Of a stretch of 64,000 nucleotides of DNA, positions 8,954 to 17,185 are shown in pieces. Each line of letters starts with the position of its first letter. Position 1 is the stretch's first letter. The notes under the pieces are model-generated. The model saw nothing but the letters and a program-made list of their open reading frames with translations, made no database searches and was not told the DNA's origin. The stretch spans positions 2,644,501 to 2,708,500 of the forward strand of contig NZ_AP028672.1 in NCBI RefSeq assembly GCF_041154505.1, given 5' to 3'. The DNA is from Acidovorax sp. A79 (GTDB taxonomy: Bacteria > Pseudomonadota > Gammaproteobacteria > Burkholderiales > Burkholderiaceae_C). Position numbers and translations under genes: made by a program.

Positions 8954-9955
8954 TCAATCCAGCGACACATTGGCCTTCCTGATCACATCGCCAAAGCGCT
9001 GGCTCTCGTCCTTCACGAACTGGGCGAACTGCGCACGCGTGGTGGGGAACTGCTCGTAGCCGAAGGTCTTGAACTTCTCGGCCACATCGGGGCCGGTCAG
9101 GGCCTGCTCGATGTCGCGCTTGATCTTGTCGGTGACGGCCGCGGGCAGGCCGGGCGGCACGGCGATGGCGTTCCAGCCGGTCACGGCGAAGTCCTTGGGG
9201 CCACCGGCTTCGGCCACGGTGGGCACGTCGGGGAACTCGGCCGACCGCTGGGGGCCGGCGAACGCCAGCAGGCGCAGCTTGCCCGCGCGGTACAGCGGCC
9301 CGGCGGTGGCGGCGCTGCCCAAGGCGAAGTCGATGTCGCCGGTGGCGACCGAGGTGTACAGCTGCGTGGTCTCCTTGAAGATCACGTGCTCCATCTGCGT
9401 GCCGGTGGCGCTCTCGAACAGCTCGGAGCCCAGGTGCACGGGGTTGCCCACCGACCAGGAGCCGTAGTTGAGCTTGCCCGGGCGGGCCTTGGCATCGGCC
9501 ACGATGTCGCCCACGGTCTTGTACTTGCTGCCCGTGCCCACGGTGAAGAAGAAGTGGGTCTTGAACAGTGGCAGCAGCGTGTCGAAGTCCTTGGCCACGT
9601 CATAGGGCAGCTTCTTGAACAGGCTGGGGTAGGCGGCCAGGTGCACGTTGTCCAGCACGATCAGGTCGTGGCCGTCCTTGGCGCCGCGCTTGAAGGCGTC
9701 GATGGCGATGAAGCCGTTGCCGCCGGGGCGGTTCTCGACCACCACGGGCTGGCTCCAGATGCGGCCCAGCTTCTCGGCCACGATGCGCGCCACGCCGTCG
9801 GGACCACCGCCCACGGGGAAGGGCGTGATGATGCGCACGGGCTTGGTGGGGAAGGCCTGGGCGTGTGCGCCGTGGGACGCGAGGCCCAGGGTGGCGGCCA
9901 GGCCCAGGGCCAAGGCAAGACTGCGACGCAGGGGGGACAAGGTGCGAAAGGTCAT
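8954..9955 (-). CDS. Bug-family (tripartite tricarboxylate type) periplasmic binding protein
   Basis: A 333-residue secreted solute-binding protein. It has a clear signal peptide (MTFRTLSPLRRSLALALGL... ending ASHGAHAQ at about residue 33) followed by FPTKPVRIITPFPVGGGPDG, the classic Bug N-terminal ligand loop. No TctA/TctB membrane genes are present in the window, which is usual for the greatly expanded Bug families of betaproteobacteria. Its place between ligI and ligK suggests a ligand of the pathway (an aromatic acid or dicarboxylate); this is inference. Confidence 0.9.
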   Translation of the reverse strand: MTFRTLSPLRRSLALALGLAATLGLASHGAHAQAFPTKPVRIITPFPVGGGPDGVARIVAEKLGRIWSQPVVVENRPGGNGFIAIDAFKRGAKDGHDLIVLDNVHLAAYPSLFKKLPYDVAKDFDTLLPLFKTHFFFTVGTGSKYKTVGDIVADAKARPGKLNYGSWSVGNPVHLGSELFESATGTQMEHVIFKETTQLYTSVATGDIDFALGSAATAGPLYRAGKLRLLAFAGPQRSAEFPDVPTVAEAGGPKDFAVTGWNAIAVPPGLPAAVTDKIKRDIEQALTGPDVAEKFKTFGYEQFPTTRAQFAQFVKDESQRFGDVIRKANVSLD

Positions 9956-9963
9956 GGGATGCA

Positions 9964-10020
9964 GAAAAAAAGAATGCTATAAATTCAATAGCTTCCAGCG
10001 CTTTCCAGTAAAGCGCCAGA
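9964..10020. repeat. two-hairpin dispersed element, copy 2
   Basis: Hairpin one is GCTAT...ATAGC (9976-9992), preceded on the plus strand by a run of A residues, so on the minus strand it is followed by T7 and could act as a partial terminator. Hairpin two is GCGCTTT-CCAGT-AAAGCGC (9998-10016). It sits between ligK and the Bug gene, inside an operon, so it may lower expression of the downstream lig genes or protect the upstream mRNA. Confidence 0.7.
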
Positions 10021-10046
10021 GGCCTGAAAGATTCAAAACTGGCGTG

Positions 10047-10730
10047 TCAGTCGATGTACCTGAGGCCCGCCTTCTCCAGGCCGGGGCGCATGTTGTACAT
10101 ATCCAGGCCCAGCACGCCCGAAGCGAGCTTGGCGCGCTTTTCGCCTTCGAAGCTCTCGCGCTTTTGCGCGGCTTCCAGCGTGGCGGCGGCACGTGCGGCG
10201 GGCACGCAGACCACGCCGTCGTCATCGGCCACGATCACGTCGCCCGGCGTGACGAGCGCACCGGCGCACACCACGGGGATGTTCACCGAGCCCAGCGTGG
10301 CCTTGATCGTGCCCTTGCTGCTGATGGCGCGGCTCCACACGGGGAAGTTCATCTCCTGCAGCGTCTTCACGTCGCGCACGCCGGCGTCGATGATGAGCGC
10401 GCGGGCGCCACGGGCCTGGAAGGACGTGGCCAGCAGGTCGCCGAAGTAGCCATCGGTGCATTCGGAGGTGACGGCCGCCACCACGATGTCGCCGGGCTGG
10501 ATCTGCTCGGCCGCCACATGCATCATCCAGTTGTCGCCGGGCTGCAGCAGCACGGTCACGGCCGTGCCGCTGACCTGCTGGCCGCCGTAGATGGGCCGCA
10601 TGTACGGCTTGAGCAGGCCCACGCGGCCCATGGCCTCGTGCACGGTGGCCGAGCCCAGGGCGGCCAGGCCGTCGGCGGCCGCGCGGTCGGCGCGGGTGAT
10701 GTTGCGGTAGACAACGCCTAGTTCGTACAT
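10047..10730 (-). CDS. ligK: 4-carboxy-4-hydroxy-2-oxoadipate aldolase / oxaloacetate decarboxylase
   Basis: A 227-residue class II (divalent-metal) aldolase of the RraA-like fold. It splits 4-carboxy-4-hydroxy-2-oxoadipate to pyruvate and oxaloacetate, the last step of the 4,5-cleavage pathway. Visible landmarks are [58 protein letters not shown] (substrate Arg and metal Asp) and [14 protein letters not shown]. It follows ligJ by one base. Equivalent to PmdF. Confidence 0.94.
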   Translation of the reverse strand: MYELGVVYRNITRADRAAADGLAALGSATVHEAMGRVGLLKPYMRPIYGGQQVSGTAVTVLLQPGDNWMMHVAAEQIQPGDIVVAAVTSECTDGYFGDLLATSFQARGARALIIDAGVRDVKTLQEMNFPVWSRAISSKGTIKATLGSVNIPVVCAGALVTPGDVIVADDDGVVCVPAARAAATLEAAQKRESFEGEKRAKLASGVLGLDMYNMRPGLEKAGLRYID

Positions 10731-10731
10731 G

Positions 10732-11766
10732 TCAGAGCCCCTTTGCCTTCAGGCGTGCATCGAGTCGGGAGAACACGCGGCGCGTGTTGGCTTCGTAGAT
10801 CTGGTGCTTGTCTTCGGCACTGAGGATCGTGGACGCCTCGATGTAGCGCTTGGTGTCGTCGTAGTAGTTGCCGGTGGTCGGGTCGATGCCGCGCACCGCG
10901 CCGATCATTTCGCTGGCGAACAGCACGTTCTTCACCGGGATCACCGTGTTCAGCAGGTCGATGCCGGGCTGGTGGTACACGCAGGTGTCGAAGTACACGT
11001 TGTTCATCAGGTGCTCGTCGAGCAGCGGCTTCTTCATCTCCTGCGCCAGCCCCCGGAAACGGCCCCAGTGGTAGGGCACCGCGCCGCCGCCGTGCGGGAT
11101 CAGGAACTTGAGCGTGGGGAAGTCCTTGAACAAATCGCCCTGGATCAGCTGCATGAAGGCCGTGGTGTCGGCGTTCAGGTAGTGCGCGCCCGTGGTGTGG
11201 AAGCACGCGTTGCAGCTGGTGCTCACGTGGATCATGGCGGGCAGGTCGTACTCCACCATCTTTTCGTAGATGGGGTACCAGTGCTTGTCGGTCAGCGGCG
11301 GGCTGGTCCAGTGGCCGCCCGAGGGGTCGGGGTTCAGGTTGATGCCGACGGCGCCGTATTCCTTGACGCACTTTTCCAGCTCGGGGATGCAGGTGGCGGG
11401 ATCGACACCAGGGCTTTGCGGCAGCATGGCCACGGGCACGAAGTGGTCGGGGAACAGCGTGGAGACGCGGTAGCACAGCTGGTTGCAGATGGCGGCCCAG
11501 GTGCTCGACACCTCGAAGTCGCCGATGTGGTGGGCCATGAAGCTGGCGCGCGGGCTGAACAGCGTGATGTCGCTGCCGCGCTCCTTCATCAGCCTGAGCT
11601 GGTTGGTCTCGATGGACTCGCGCAGCTCGTCGTCGCTGATCTTCAGGTCCGCCACCTTGGGCATCTGGGCGGGGTCCTTGATGCCGGCGATCTGCGCATT
11701 GCGCCAGTTCTCCAGCGCCTTGGGGGCCGTGGTGTAGTGGCCGTGGCAGTCGATGATGAGGCTCAT
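10732..11766 (-). CDS. ligJ: 4-oxalomesaconate hydratase (amidohydrolase family)
   Basis: A 344-residue Zn-dependent amidohydrolase-fold hydratase that adds water to the 4-oxalomesaconate isomer to give 4-carboxy-4-hydroxy-2-oxoadipate. The metal motif [10 protein letters not shown] is at residues 6-15. Further landmarks are [53 protein letters not shown] and [16 protein letters not shown]. LigJ is thought to act on the tautomer made by LigU/GalD, and no such PrpF-fold gene is encoded in this window. Confidence 0.93.
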   Translation of the reverse strand: MSLIIDCHGHYTTAPKALENWRNAQIAGIKDPAQMPKVADLKISDDELRESIETNQLRLMKERGSDITLFSPRASFMAHHIGDFEVSSTWAAICNQLCYRVSTLFPDHFVPVAMLPQSPGVDPATCIPELEKCVKEYGAVGINLNPDPSGGHWTSPPLTDKHWYPIYEKMVEYDLPAMIHVSTSCNACFHTTGAHYLNADTTAFMQLIQGDLFKDFPTLKFLIPHGGGAVPYHWGRFRGLAQEMKKPLLDEHLMNNVYFDTCVYHQPGIDLLNTVIPVKNVLFASEMIGAVRGIDPTTGNYYDDTKRYIEASTILSAEDKHQIYEANTRRVFSRLDARLKAKGL

Positions 11767-11892
11767 GTCTCGGTTCTCCTTATGTCTATGTCAGTTCTTC
11801 GCACCGGCCCGCAAAGCCCGCAAGCCTTGCCGCTGGCACGACGTCATCGCGAGGGATGCCAAGCAAGGGCCGCCCCGCAGCGAGGGCGTCGT

Positions 11893-11956
11893 CCCCCTTC
11901 CCGCAGCGCGCAGCGGTGCGAGAGAAGGGGGAAGGCGCGAAGCGCCTCAGGGGGTT
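11893..11956. repeat. G-run dispersed repeat, copy A
   Basis: CCCCCTTC (11893-11900) pairs with GAAGGGGG (11924-11931), followed by GGGGGAAGGCGCGAAGCG and CTCAGGGGGTT up to 11956. The core is repeated at 19346-19377. It lies between the first-gene stop of the lig operon (11962) and ligJ, so it separates the binding-protein gene from the pathway genes. Confidence 0.65.
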
Positions 11957-11961
11957 GTTCC

Positions 11962-12651
11962 TCATACAGGCTCCATGCCCTGCTTGCGCTTGGCATCTGC
12001 AGCCTGTGGCGACGCCATGTAGACCAGCAGTTCGCGGGCCGCGTCGGCCTGCTGCGACAACGCGCCGATCCCGGCGGAAAACGTGGTCGTGACCTGGATG
12101 GCGGGCGGCAGCGGCCCGACGATGGTGATGCCCTGCACGTGCAGCAGCTCGCTCAATTGCTGAAAACCGAGTTCCACCTCGCCCTTGGCCACCAGCGAGC
12201 CCACGGGCACGCCGGGCGGGGCCTGCACCATGCGGCCGGCGATCTCATCAGCGATGCCCCAGCGCTCGAACAGTTTTGCCAGCGCCACGCCGCTCGGGCC
12301 GGTGGAGTAGCTGATGCTGCGCGCCGCCAGCACGGCCTGGCGCACGGCGTCTTCGGAGCCGATGTCCGGCAGCGGCGCACCGGTGGGCACGGCCACCGCC
12401 ACGCCCGACTGCACCAGGTCCACCACGCTGCCGGGCACGATGCAGCCGGCCGCCAGCAGCCTGGCGATGGCGTCGGAGGCGAGCACCACCACATCGAAGG
12501 CCTCGCCGGCCAGCACGCGCTGGGCGGCGTCCACGCCGCCCACGGCCTCGATGCTGGCGCGGTGACCGGTCGCCTGCTCATAGCCGGAGGTCAGCTCGGC
12601 CAGCACCTGGCGGGTGGCCATGGACGAGATTCCGCGAAGGTGTTGGGGCAT
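11962..12651 (-). CDS. ModA-like substrate-binding-domain protein without visible signal peptide
   Basis: A 229-residue protein with the type 2 periplasmic-binding fold of the molybdate-binding (ModA) group: SSMATRQVLAELTSGYEQATGH, then VVVLASDAIARLLAAG, SYSTGPSGVALAKLFERWG and GSLVAKGEVELGFQQLSELLHVQGITIVGPLP. The best start (12651, MPQHLRG) gives no signal peptide, so it may act in the cytoplasm as a ligand sensor or enzyme-like protein, not in transport. It is the first gene of the lig operon, opposite the LysR gene. Function not known. Confidence 0.75.
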   Translation of the reverse strand: MPQHLRGISSMATRQVLAELTSGYEQATGHRASIEAVGGVDAAQRVLAGEAFDVVVLASDAIARLLAAGCIVPGSVVDLVQSGVAVAVPTGAPLPDIGSEDAVRQAVLAARSISYSTGPSGVALAKLFERWGIADEIAGRMVQAPPGVPVGSLVAKGEVELGFQQLSELLHVQGITIVGPLPPAIQVTTTFSAGIGALSQQADAARELLVYMASPQAADAKRKQGMEPV

Positions 12652-12761
12652 GGCGGGCGTCGATTGGAAAGGGGACAACAAGGCTGCGGCACAGGCGGCG
12701 GTGCCGCTGTGTAGGCCGATTCTGGGTGAAGGCAAGCTATACAAAAAGTAGGCACACCATC

Positions 12762-12785
12762 TATCAGGTATATCATTTACCGATA
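12762..12785. promoter_or_regulatory. LysR-type operator between lysR and the lig operon
   Basis: TATCAGGTA (12762-12770) and TACCGATA (12778-12785) form an imperfect inverted repeat (TATC-GGTA / TACC-GATA) in the 160-bp gap between the two divergent transcripts. Position and shape fit a LysR-type box shared by both promoters. The ligand would be expected to be protocatechuate or a pathway intermediate; this is inferred from location. Confidence 0.5.
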
Positions 12786-12811
12786 GGAAACACTCCCCTC
12801 TGTCGACCCCC

Positions 12812-13732
12812 ATGGACCTCAAGCAGCTGGAATACTTTGTGCGCGTGGCCGAGCTGGGCAGCTTCACCCGCGCGGCCGCCGCGCTGGACGTGGCGCAGTC
12901 GGCGCTGAGCCGCCAGATCCGCCTGCTGGAGGTGGAGCTGCGCCAGAATCTGCTGGTGCGCAACGGCCGGGGCGCCACGCCCACCGAGGCGGGCAAGCTG
13001 CTGGTGGAGCACGGGCGCGGCATCCTGCACCAGATGGCGCGGGCGCGCGAAGACATGGACCGCATGCGCGGCGGGCTGTCGGGCCGCGTGGCCATCGGCC
13101 TGCCCAACAGCGTGGCGCGGGTGATGACGGTGCCGCTGACCCGCGCGTTCCGCCAGGAGCTGCCCGAGGCGCGCCTGTCCATCAGCGAGGGGCTCTCGGG
13201 CGCCATCCTGGAGGGGCTGGTCAGCGGGCGCCTGGACATCGTGGTGCTCTACAACGCCCAGCCCTCGCGCGACATCGACGTGTCGCACCTCATCGACGAA
13301 GACCTGGTGCTGGTGCGCGTGCGCCCGCCCGGCCTGGCCGAAGACCCGCCGCCCGGCCCCATCCCGCTGGCCGAGGTGGCGCGGCTGCCGCTGATCATCC
13401 CATCGCGCCCGAACGCCATCCGCATGCATGTGGAATCGGAAATGGCCAGCATCGGCTGCCGCCCCGAGGTGGCGCTGGAGATCGACGGCGTCTCCGCCAT
13501 CCTGGACCTGGTGGCCGACGGCGCGGGCTGCGCGGTGCTGTCGCGCAATGCGCTGCTCAACTCGCCCCGGCCTTCGGCCTACACCGCCCAGGTCATCGGC
13601 ACGCCCGGCAAGCCACCACTGCGCATCGCGCTGTCGCTGGCCACCAGCCTGCAGCGGCCGGCCACGCAGGTGCAAAAGGCGGCGCTGGACCTGATCCAGC
13701 GCACCGTGCCGCTCGTTTTCGAGCCTACCTAG
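12812..13732 (+). CDS. LysR-family regulator, probable activator of the lig operon
   Basis: A 306-residue LysR protein. The helix-turn-helix spans residues 1-60 (MDLKQLEYFVRVAELGSFTRAAAALDVAQSALSRQIRLLEVELRQNLLVRNG) and is followed by an effector domain with GRVAIGLPNS. The DLKQLEYFV start and the LxLF effector features place it near nitrogen-assimilation-control/CatR-like members. It is divergent from the lig operon. Its stop overlaps the end of the convergent DUF1932 gene by 8 bp. Confidence 0.88.
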   Translation: MDLKQLEYFVRVAELGSFTRAAAALDVAQSALSRQIRLLEVELRQNLLVRNGRGATPTEAGKLLVEHGRGILHQMARAREDMDRMRGGLSGRVAIGLPNSVARVMTVPLTRAFRQELPEARLSISEGLSGAILEGLVSGRLDIVVLYNAQPSRDIDVSHLIDEDLVLVRVRPPGLAEDPPPGPIPLAEVARLPLIIPSRPNAIRMHVESEMASIGCRPEVALEIDGVSAILDLVADGAGCAVLSRNALLNSPRPSAYTAQVIGTPGKPPLRIALSLATSLQRPATQVQKAALDLIQRTVPLVFEPT

Positions 13733-14648
13733 AACGGTCCCCCGAGGGGGTTCGGGCCGCAAGCAAGGCATCCGCGTAGTCCTGCCAGCGCGCGCCTTGG
13801 GCCACGTCCGCAAACGCGCCCGTGGCGGCCAGGTCGGCCACCCACTGCTGCTTGGCGGCAATGGCCGATGCCATCACGGGCTCCATGCCTGCTTCGCGCA
13901 CGGTGTGGGCGGACTCGCGCATTTCCTCCGCGCGGCGTTGGCCGTGCTGCGCCACGCGGCTCAGGAAGTACGCGCCCTGCGCGCTCCAGTCGATGCCGGG
14001 AAAGGTCTCCTGCAGCGTGGGCAGCACCTGGTCTTCCACACCGTAGTGGCGGGCCGTGGCGTAGCTCTCGGCCACCAGCGCCTCCAGGCCCTTGATCATG
14101 ATGCTGCGGCACATCTTGATGGCGCTGGCGATGCCCAGTTGCGCGCTCACCGGCTTGGCATCCATGCCCCAGCGGCCCAGCACCTCCGCCAGCGCGGCGG
14201 CCTGTGCGCCGCCCAGCAGCATGGGAACGCGGATGCCATGGGGCGGCACCGAGGTCATCACGCCCGCCTCCACGTAGTGCGCGCCGCGCGCATCCACCAG
14301 CGCGGCCGCCTGCTGCTTGGTGCCGGGCGATGCGGAATTCAGGTCGAGGAACGCCGTGCCCGCGCGCAGGTGCGGTGCGGCCGCTGCGGCCACGGCCAGC
14401 GTGCTGGAGGCAGTGACGGCCGAGATGACAAGGTCCGAGCGCCCGCACAGCTCGCGCACCGAGGCCGTGGCCACGGCGCCCGCCCGGTCTGCGTGCGCGC
14501 GCTCTGCGGACGCTGTGCGATCGTCCCCGAACTTCAGGTCCCAGGCAGCGATGCTCGCCACGCCCGGCTGGCCCTTGAGGCCCGTGCCGAAAATCTTGCC
14601 CACCTCGCCGTAGCCAATGAGGCCGATGTGTTCAATCTGCAGGTTCAT
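13725..14648 (-). CDS. NAD(P)-binding dehydrogenase with DUF1932 C-terminal domain
   Basis: A 307-residue beta-hydroxyacid-dehydrogenase-like protein. The N-terminal Rossmann loop IGLIGYGEVGKIFGTGL is at residues 8-24; a 6-phosphogluconate-dehydrogenase-like middle (FLDLNSASPGTKQQ, YVEAGVMTSVPPHG) follows; the C-terminal helical DUF1932 domain contains KMCRSIMIKGLEALVAES. The usual catalytic Lys may be that of IKMCRS. The start at 14648 (MNLQIEHIG) was chosen because the frame upstream belongs to the overlapping Bug gene region. It closes the transporter operon; the substrate is probably an aromatic-derived acid, but not known. Confidence 0.83.
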   Translation of the reverse strand: MNLQIEHIGLIGYGEVGKIFGTGLKGQPGVASIAAWDLKFGDDRTASAERAHADRAGAVATASVRELCGRSDLVISAVTASSTLAVAAAAAPHLRAGTAFLDLNSASPGTKQQAAALVDARGAHYVEAGVMTSVPPHGIRVPMLLGGAQAAALAEVLGRWGMDAKPVSAQLGIASAIKMCRSIMIKGLEALVAESYATARHYGVEDQVLPTLQETFPGIDWSAQGAYFLSRVAQHGQRRAEEMRESAHTVREAGMEPVMASAIAAKQQWVADLAATGAFADVAQGARWQDYADALLAARTPSGDRSR

Positions 14649-14704
14649 CTTTTGCCTCCGTGTCGACGCAGCCCCCGGGCGCACCATGCGCCTTGCGGAG
14701 CGCC

Positions 14705-15685
14705 CTACTGCCGCGCGATCTTGGCCCGGGCGATCACATCGGCCCAGCGCCGCGCGTCGGCCGCCAGGTGTTCGCTGGCCTGCGCGGGCGTGCTGCCCTG
14801 GGCCTGCAGGTTCAGCTCCAGCAGGCGTTTTTTCACGTCGGGCTGGGCCAGGGCCGCCTGCACTTCGCGCGAGAGCCGCTCCACCACGGCGGGCGGTGTG
14901 CGCGCGGGCACGGCCAGGCCGTTCCAGGACGTGACGTTGAAGCCCTCCAGCGGGCCGCCGCTTTCGCGCACCGTGGGCACACCGGGCAGCTGCGGCGCGC
15001 GCCGGGCGCCCAGCACGGCCAGCGGGCGCAGGGCCTTGGCGGCGACCTGCGGCATCAGAGCGCCGAGGATGTCCACCATGGCGTCCACCTCGCCGCCGCG
15101 CACGGCCGTGATGACCGGCGGCGTGCCGTTGAAGGGCACCACCTGGGCGTCGATGCCGGCGGTCACCTTGAAGAGCTCGGCCGCCAGGTTCTGCGTGGTG
15201 CCGATCTGCGGCGTGCCGATGTTGAGCTTGCCCGGGTGGGCGCGGCCATAGGCCAGCAGGTCCGCCAGGGTGGAAAAGCGCCCGCCTTCGCGCACGACGA
15301 TCGCGAGGTCGAAGGTGGCCAGCAGGGACACCGGCGCGAAGTCCTTGAGGGTGTCGAAAGGCAGCGAATGGAACAGCGCGGCGCTCACCGCCGTGCCGCT
15401 GCTGATGAGCAGCAGCGTGTGGCCGTCGGGCTCGGCACGCGCCACCAGTTCGCCCGCCACCACGCCGCCGGCGCTGGGCTTGTTCTCGATCACCACGCTC
15501 TGCCCCAGGGGGCCCGCGATTTTCTGGCCCACCGTGCGCGCCGTGATGTCGGCCGCGCCGCCCGCGGCGTTGGGCACCACGATGCGGAGGGGGCGCGAGG
15601 GGAACGCCGGCTGCTGCGCCTGGCTCCCGGCCGCGAAAGGCACGGCGCACAACGCCAGCAGGGTTCTGCGGTGCAGGAAGGCCAT
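14705..15685 (-). CDS. Bug-family periplasmic binding protein, second copy
   Basis: A 326-residue secreted binding protein. Signal peptide MAFLHRRTLLALCAVPFAAGSQAQ is cut at about residue 24, followed by FPSRPLRIVVPNAAGGAADI, the Bug ligand loop, and KLNIGTPQIGTTQNL. It starts 7 bp after livF, so it is part of the ABC-transporter operon although Bug proteins do not work with ABC permeases. No tripartite membrane partner is encoded here. It may serve as an alternative high-affinity receptor or sensor for the same aromatic ligands. Confidence 0.9.
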   Translation of the reverse strand: MAFLHRRTLLALCAVPFAAGSQAQQPAFPSRPLRIVVPNAAGGAADITARTVGQKIAGPLGQSVVIENKPSAGGVVAGELVARAEPDGHTLLLISSGTAVSAALFHSLPFDTLKDFAPVSLLATFDLAIVVREGGRFSTLADLLAYGRAHPGKLNIGTPQIGTTQNLAAELFKVTAGIDAQVVPFNGTPPVITAVRGGEVDAMVDILGALMPQVAAKALRPLAVLGARRAPQLPGVPTVRESGGPLEGFNVTSWNGLAVPARTPPAVVERLSREVQAALAQPDVKKRLLELNLQAQGSTPAQASEHLAADARRWADVIARAKIARQ

Positions 15686-15692
15686 GGCGGAT

Positions 15693-16433
15693 CTACCGCG
15701 CCACGCCCAGCAGGCGGCCGAGCAGCTCGGGCTGCGCCTGCAGCTCGGCGGCCGTGCCGGTGTGCACCACGGTCCCCCGGTCCAGCACGGCGGCCTGGTC
15801 GGAGATCGCCAGGATGGCCTGCGGGTGTTGCTCCACGATGATGGCCGACAGGCCTTCTTCGCGCGTGATGCGGCGGATGGCGCGCAACAGCTCTTCCACG
15901 ATGATGGGCGCCAGGCCTTCGAGCGGCTCGTCGAGCAGCAGCAGGCGCGGGTTGAGCACCAGCGCGCGGCCCACGGCCAGCATCTGCTGCTCGCCGCCCG
16001 ACAGTTGCGTGCCCAGGTTGGTCTTGCGTTCGGCCAGGCGCGGAAACATTTCGTACACGCGCTCTGGGGTCCAGGGCCGGGCACTGGAACCCTTGCGGCC
16101 GGGGCGCGCCACGGCCGTGAGGTTCTCGTGCACCGTGAGCGACTTGAAGATGTTGCGCTCTTGCGGCACCCAGCCGATGCCCGCCGCCGCGCGCTCGTGC
16201 GAGGGCAGCCTGTGCAGCACGGCACCGCCCAGCGACACGCTGCCGCCATGCTGGCGCGTGGCCCCCGCCAGGGTGTTGATGAGCGTGGTCTTGCCGGTGC
16301 CGTTGCGGCCCAGCAGCGCCAGGGTGTCGCCCTCGGCCAGCGAGAGGGAGATGCCTTGCAGCACCACGGCCTCGCCGTAGCCCGCGCTGAGGCCTTCGAT
16401 CTTCAACAGCTCAGGCATGCGCATCCTCCCCAT
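15693..16433 (-). CDS. livF: branched-chain-type ABC transporter ATPase LivF
   Basis: A 246-residue cytoplasmic ATPase of the LIV/urea ABC family. Walker A is GRNGTGKTTLI (about residues 39-49), the signature LSGGEQQMLAVGRAL (about 144-158) and Walker B LLLLDEPLEGLAP. It overlaps the livG gene by 23 bp, which is common in LIV operons. With aromatic genes on both sides, the transporter probably imports an aromatic acid such as vanillate or protocatechuate; this is inference. Confidence 0.94.
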   Translation of the reverse strand: MGRMRMPELLKIEGLSAGYGEAVVLQGISLSLAEGDTLALLGRNGTGKTTLINTLAGATRQHGGSVSLGGAVLHRLPSHERAAAGIGWVPQERNIFKSLTVHENLTAVARPGRKGSSARPWTPERVYEMFPRLAERKTNLGTQLSGGEQQMLAVGRALVLNPRLLLLDEPLEGLAPIIVEELLRAIRRITREEGLSAIIVEQHPQAILAISDQAAVLDRGTVVHTGTAAELQAQPELLGRLLGVAR

Positions 16434-17184
16434 GCCCCAGGTACACGGCCTTCACCTGCGGGTCGTTGGCAATCGTGTCCGGGTCACCCTCGGTGAGCAC
16501 CGTGCCGTTGACCAGCACCGTCATGCGGTTGGCAAAGCTGAAAACCAGGTCCATGTCGTGTTCGATCAACAGCACCGAGACATCGGCGGGCAGTGCCGCC
16601 ACGGTTTGCAAAAGTTCTTCGCGCTCGCCCGCGGGCACGCCCGCCACGGGCTCGTCGAGCAGCAGCACGCGCGGCTCGCAGGCCAGGGCGATGGCGATCT
16701 CCAGCAGGCGGCGCTTGCCGTAGGCCAGCACGCGCGTTTCCTCGGCCATCACGGAGGTCAGGTGGAACTGCTCGAGCAGTTGCTCGCAGCGCTCGGTGAC
16801 CGCACGGCGCGCGCCCAGCGGCTGCCACCATTTGCCGCCCAGGCCCTGGTGCTGCGACACGGTGAGCGCCAGGGTTTCCAGCGGCGTGAGGCTGTCGAAC
16901 AGCTGGTTGATCTGGAAGGTGCGCACCATGCCGCGCGCCACGCGCTGGTGCGGCGCCAGGCGCGTGATGTCCTGCCCTTCGAGCACGATGGAGCCTTCGG
17001 TGGGCTCCAGCACGCCGGTCAGCAGGTTGATCAGCGTGGTCTTGCCCGCGCCGTTGGGGCCGATGAGCGCATGGCGTGCACCCTTTTTCAGATCGAGCGT
17101 GACGTTGTTCGTGGCCGTGATGCCGCCGAAGCGCTTGACCAGTCCCTGCGCCGACAGCACGGTGGTGGAGGTTGTCGTGTTCAT
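16411..17184 (-). CDS. livG: branched-chain-type ABC transporter ATPase LivG
   Basis: A 257-residue ATPase, partner of LivF. Walker A GPNGAGKTTLINLLTG (about residues 38-53), the LIV-type insert GMVRTFQINQLFDSLTPLE, signature-like LAYGKRRLLEIAIAL (about 161-175; the canonical LSGG is replaced by AYGK, as is normal in LivG), and Walker B VLLLDEPVAGV. The start follows the livM stop by one base. Confidence 0.94.
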   Translation of the reverse strand: MNTTTSTTVLSAQGLVKRFGGITATNNVTLDLKKGARHALIGPNGAGKTTLINLLTGVLEPTEGSIVLEGQDITRLAPHQRVARGMVRTFQINQLFDSLTPLETLALTVSQHQGLGGKWWQPLGARRAVTERCEQLLEQFHLTSVMAEETRVLAYGKRRLLEIAIALACEPRVLLLDEPVAGVPAGEREELLQTVAALPADVSVLLIEHDMDLVFSFANRMTVLVNGTVLTEGDPDTIANDPQVKAVYLGHGEDAHA

Positions 17185-17185
17185 A

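Noticed and set aside
10729..12714. A 661-codon plus-strand frame opposite ligJ and the ModA-like gene
   Set aside because: The minus-strand proteins are clear family members. The plus-strand frame has no recognisable motif.
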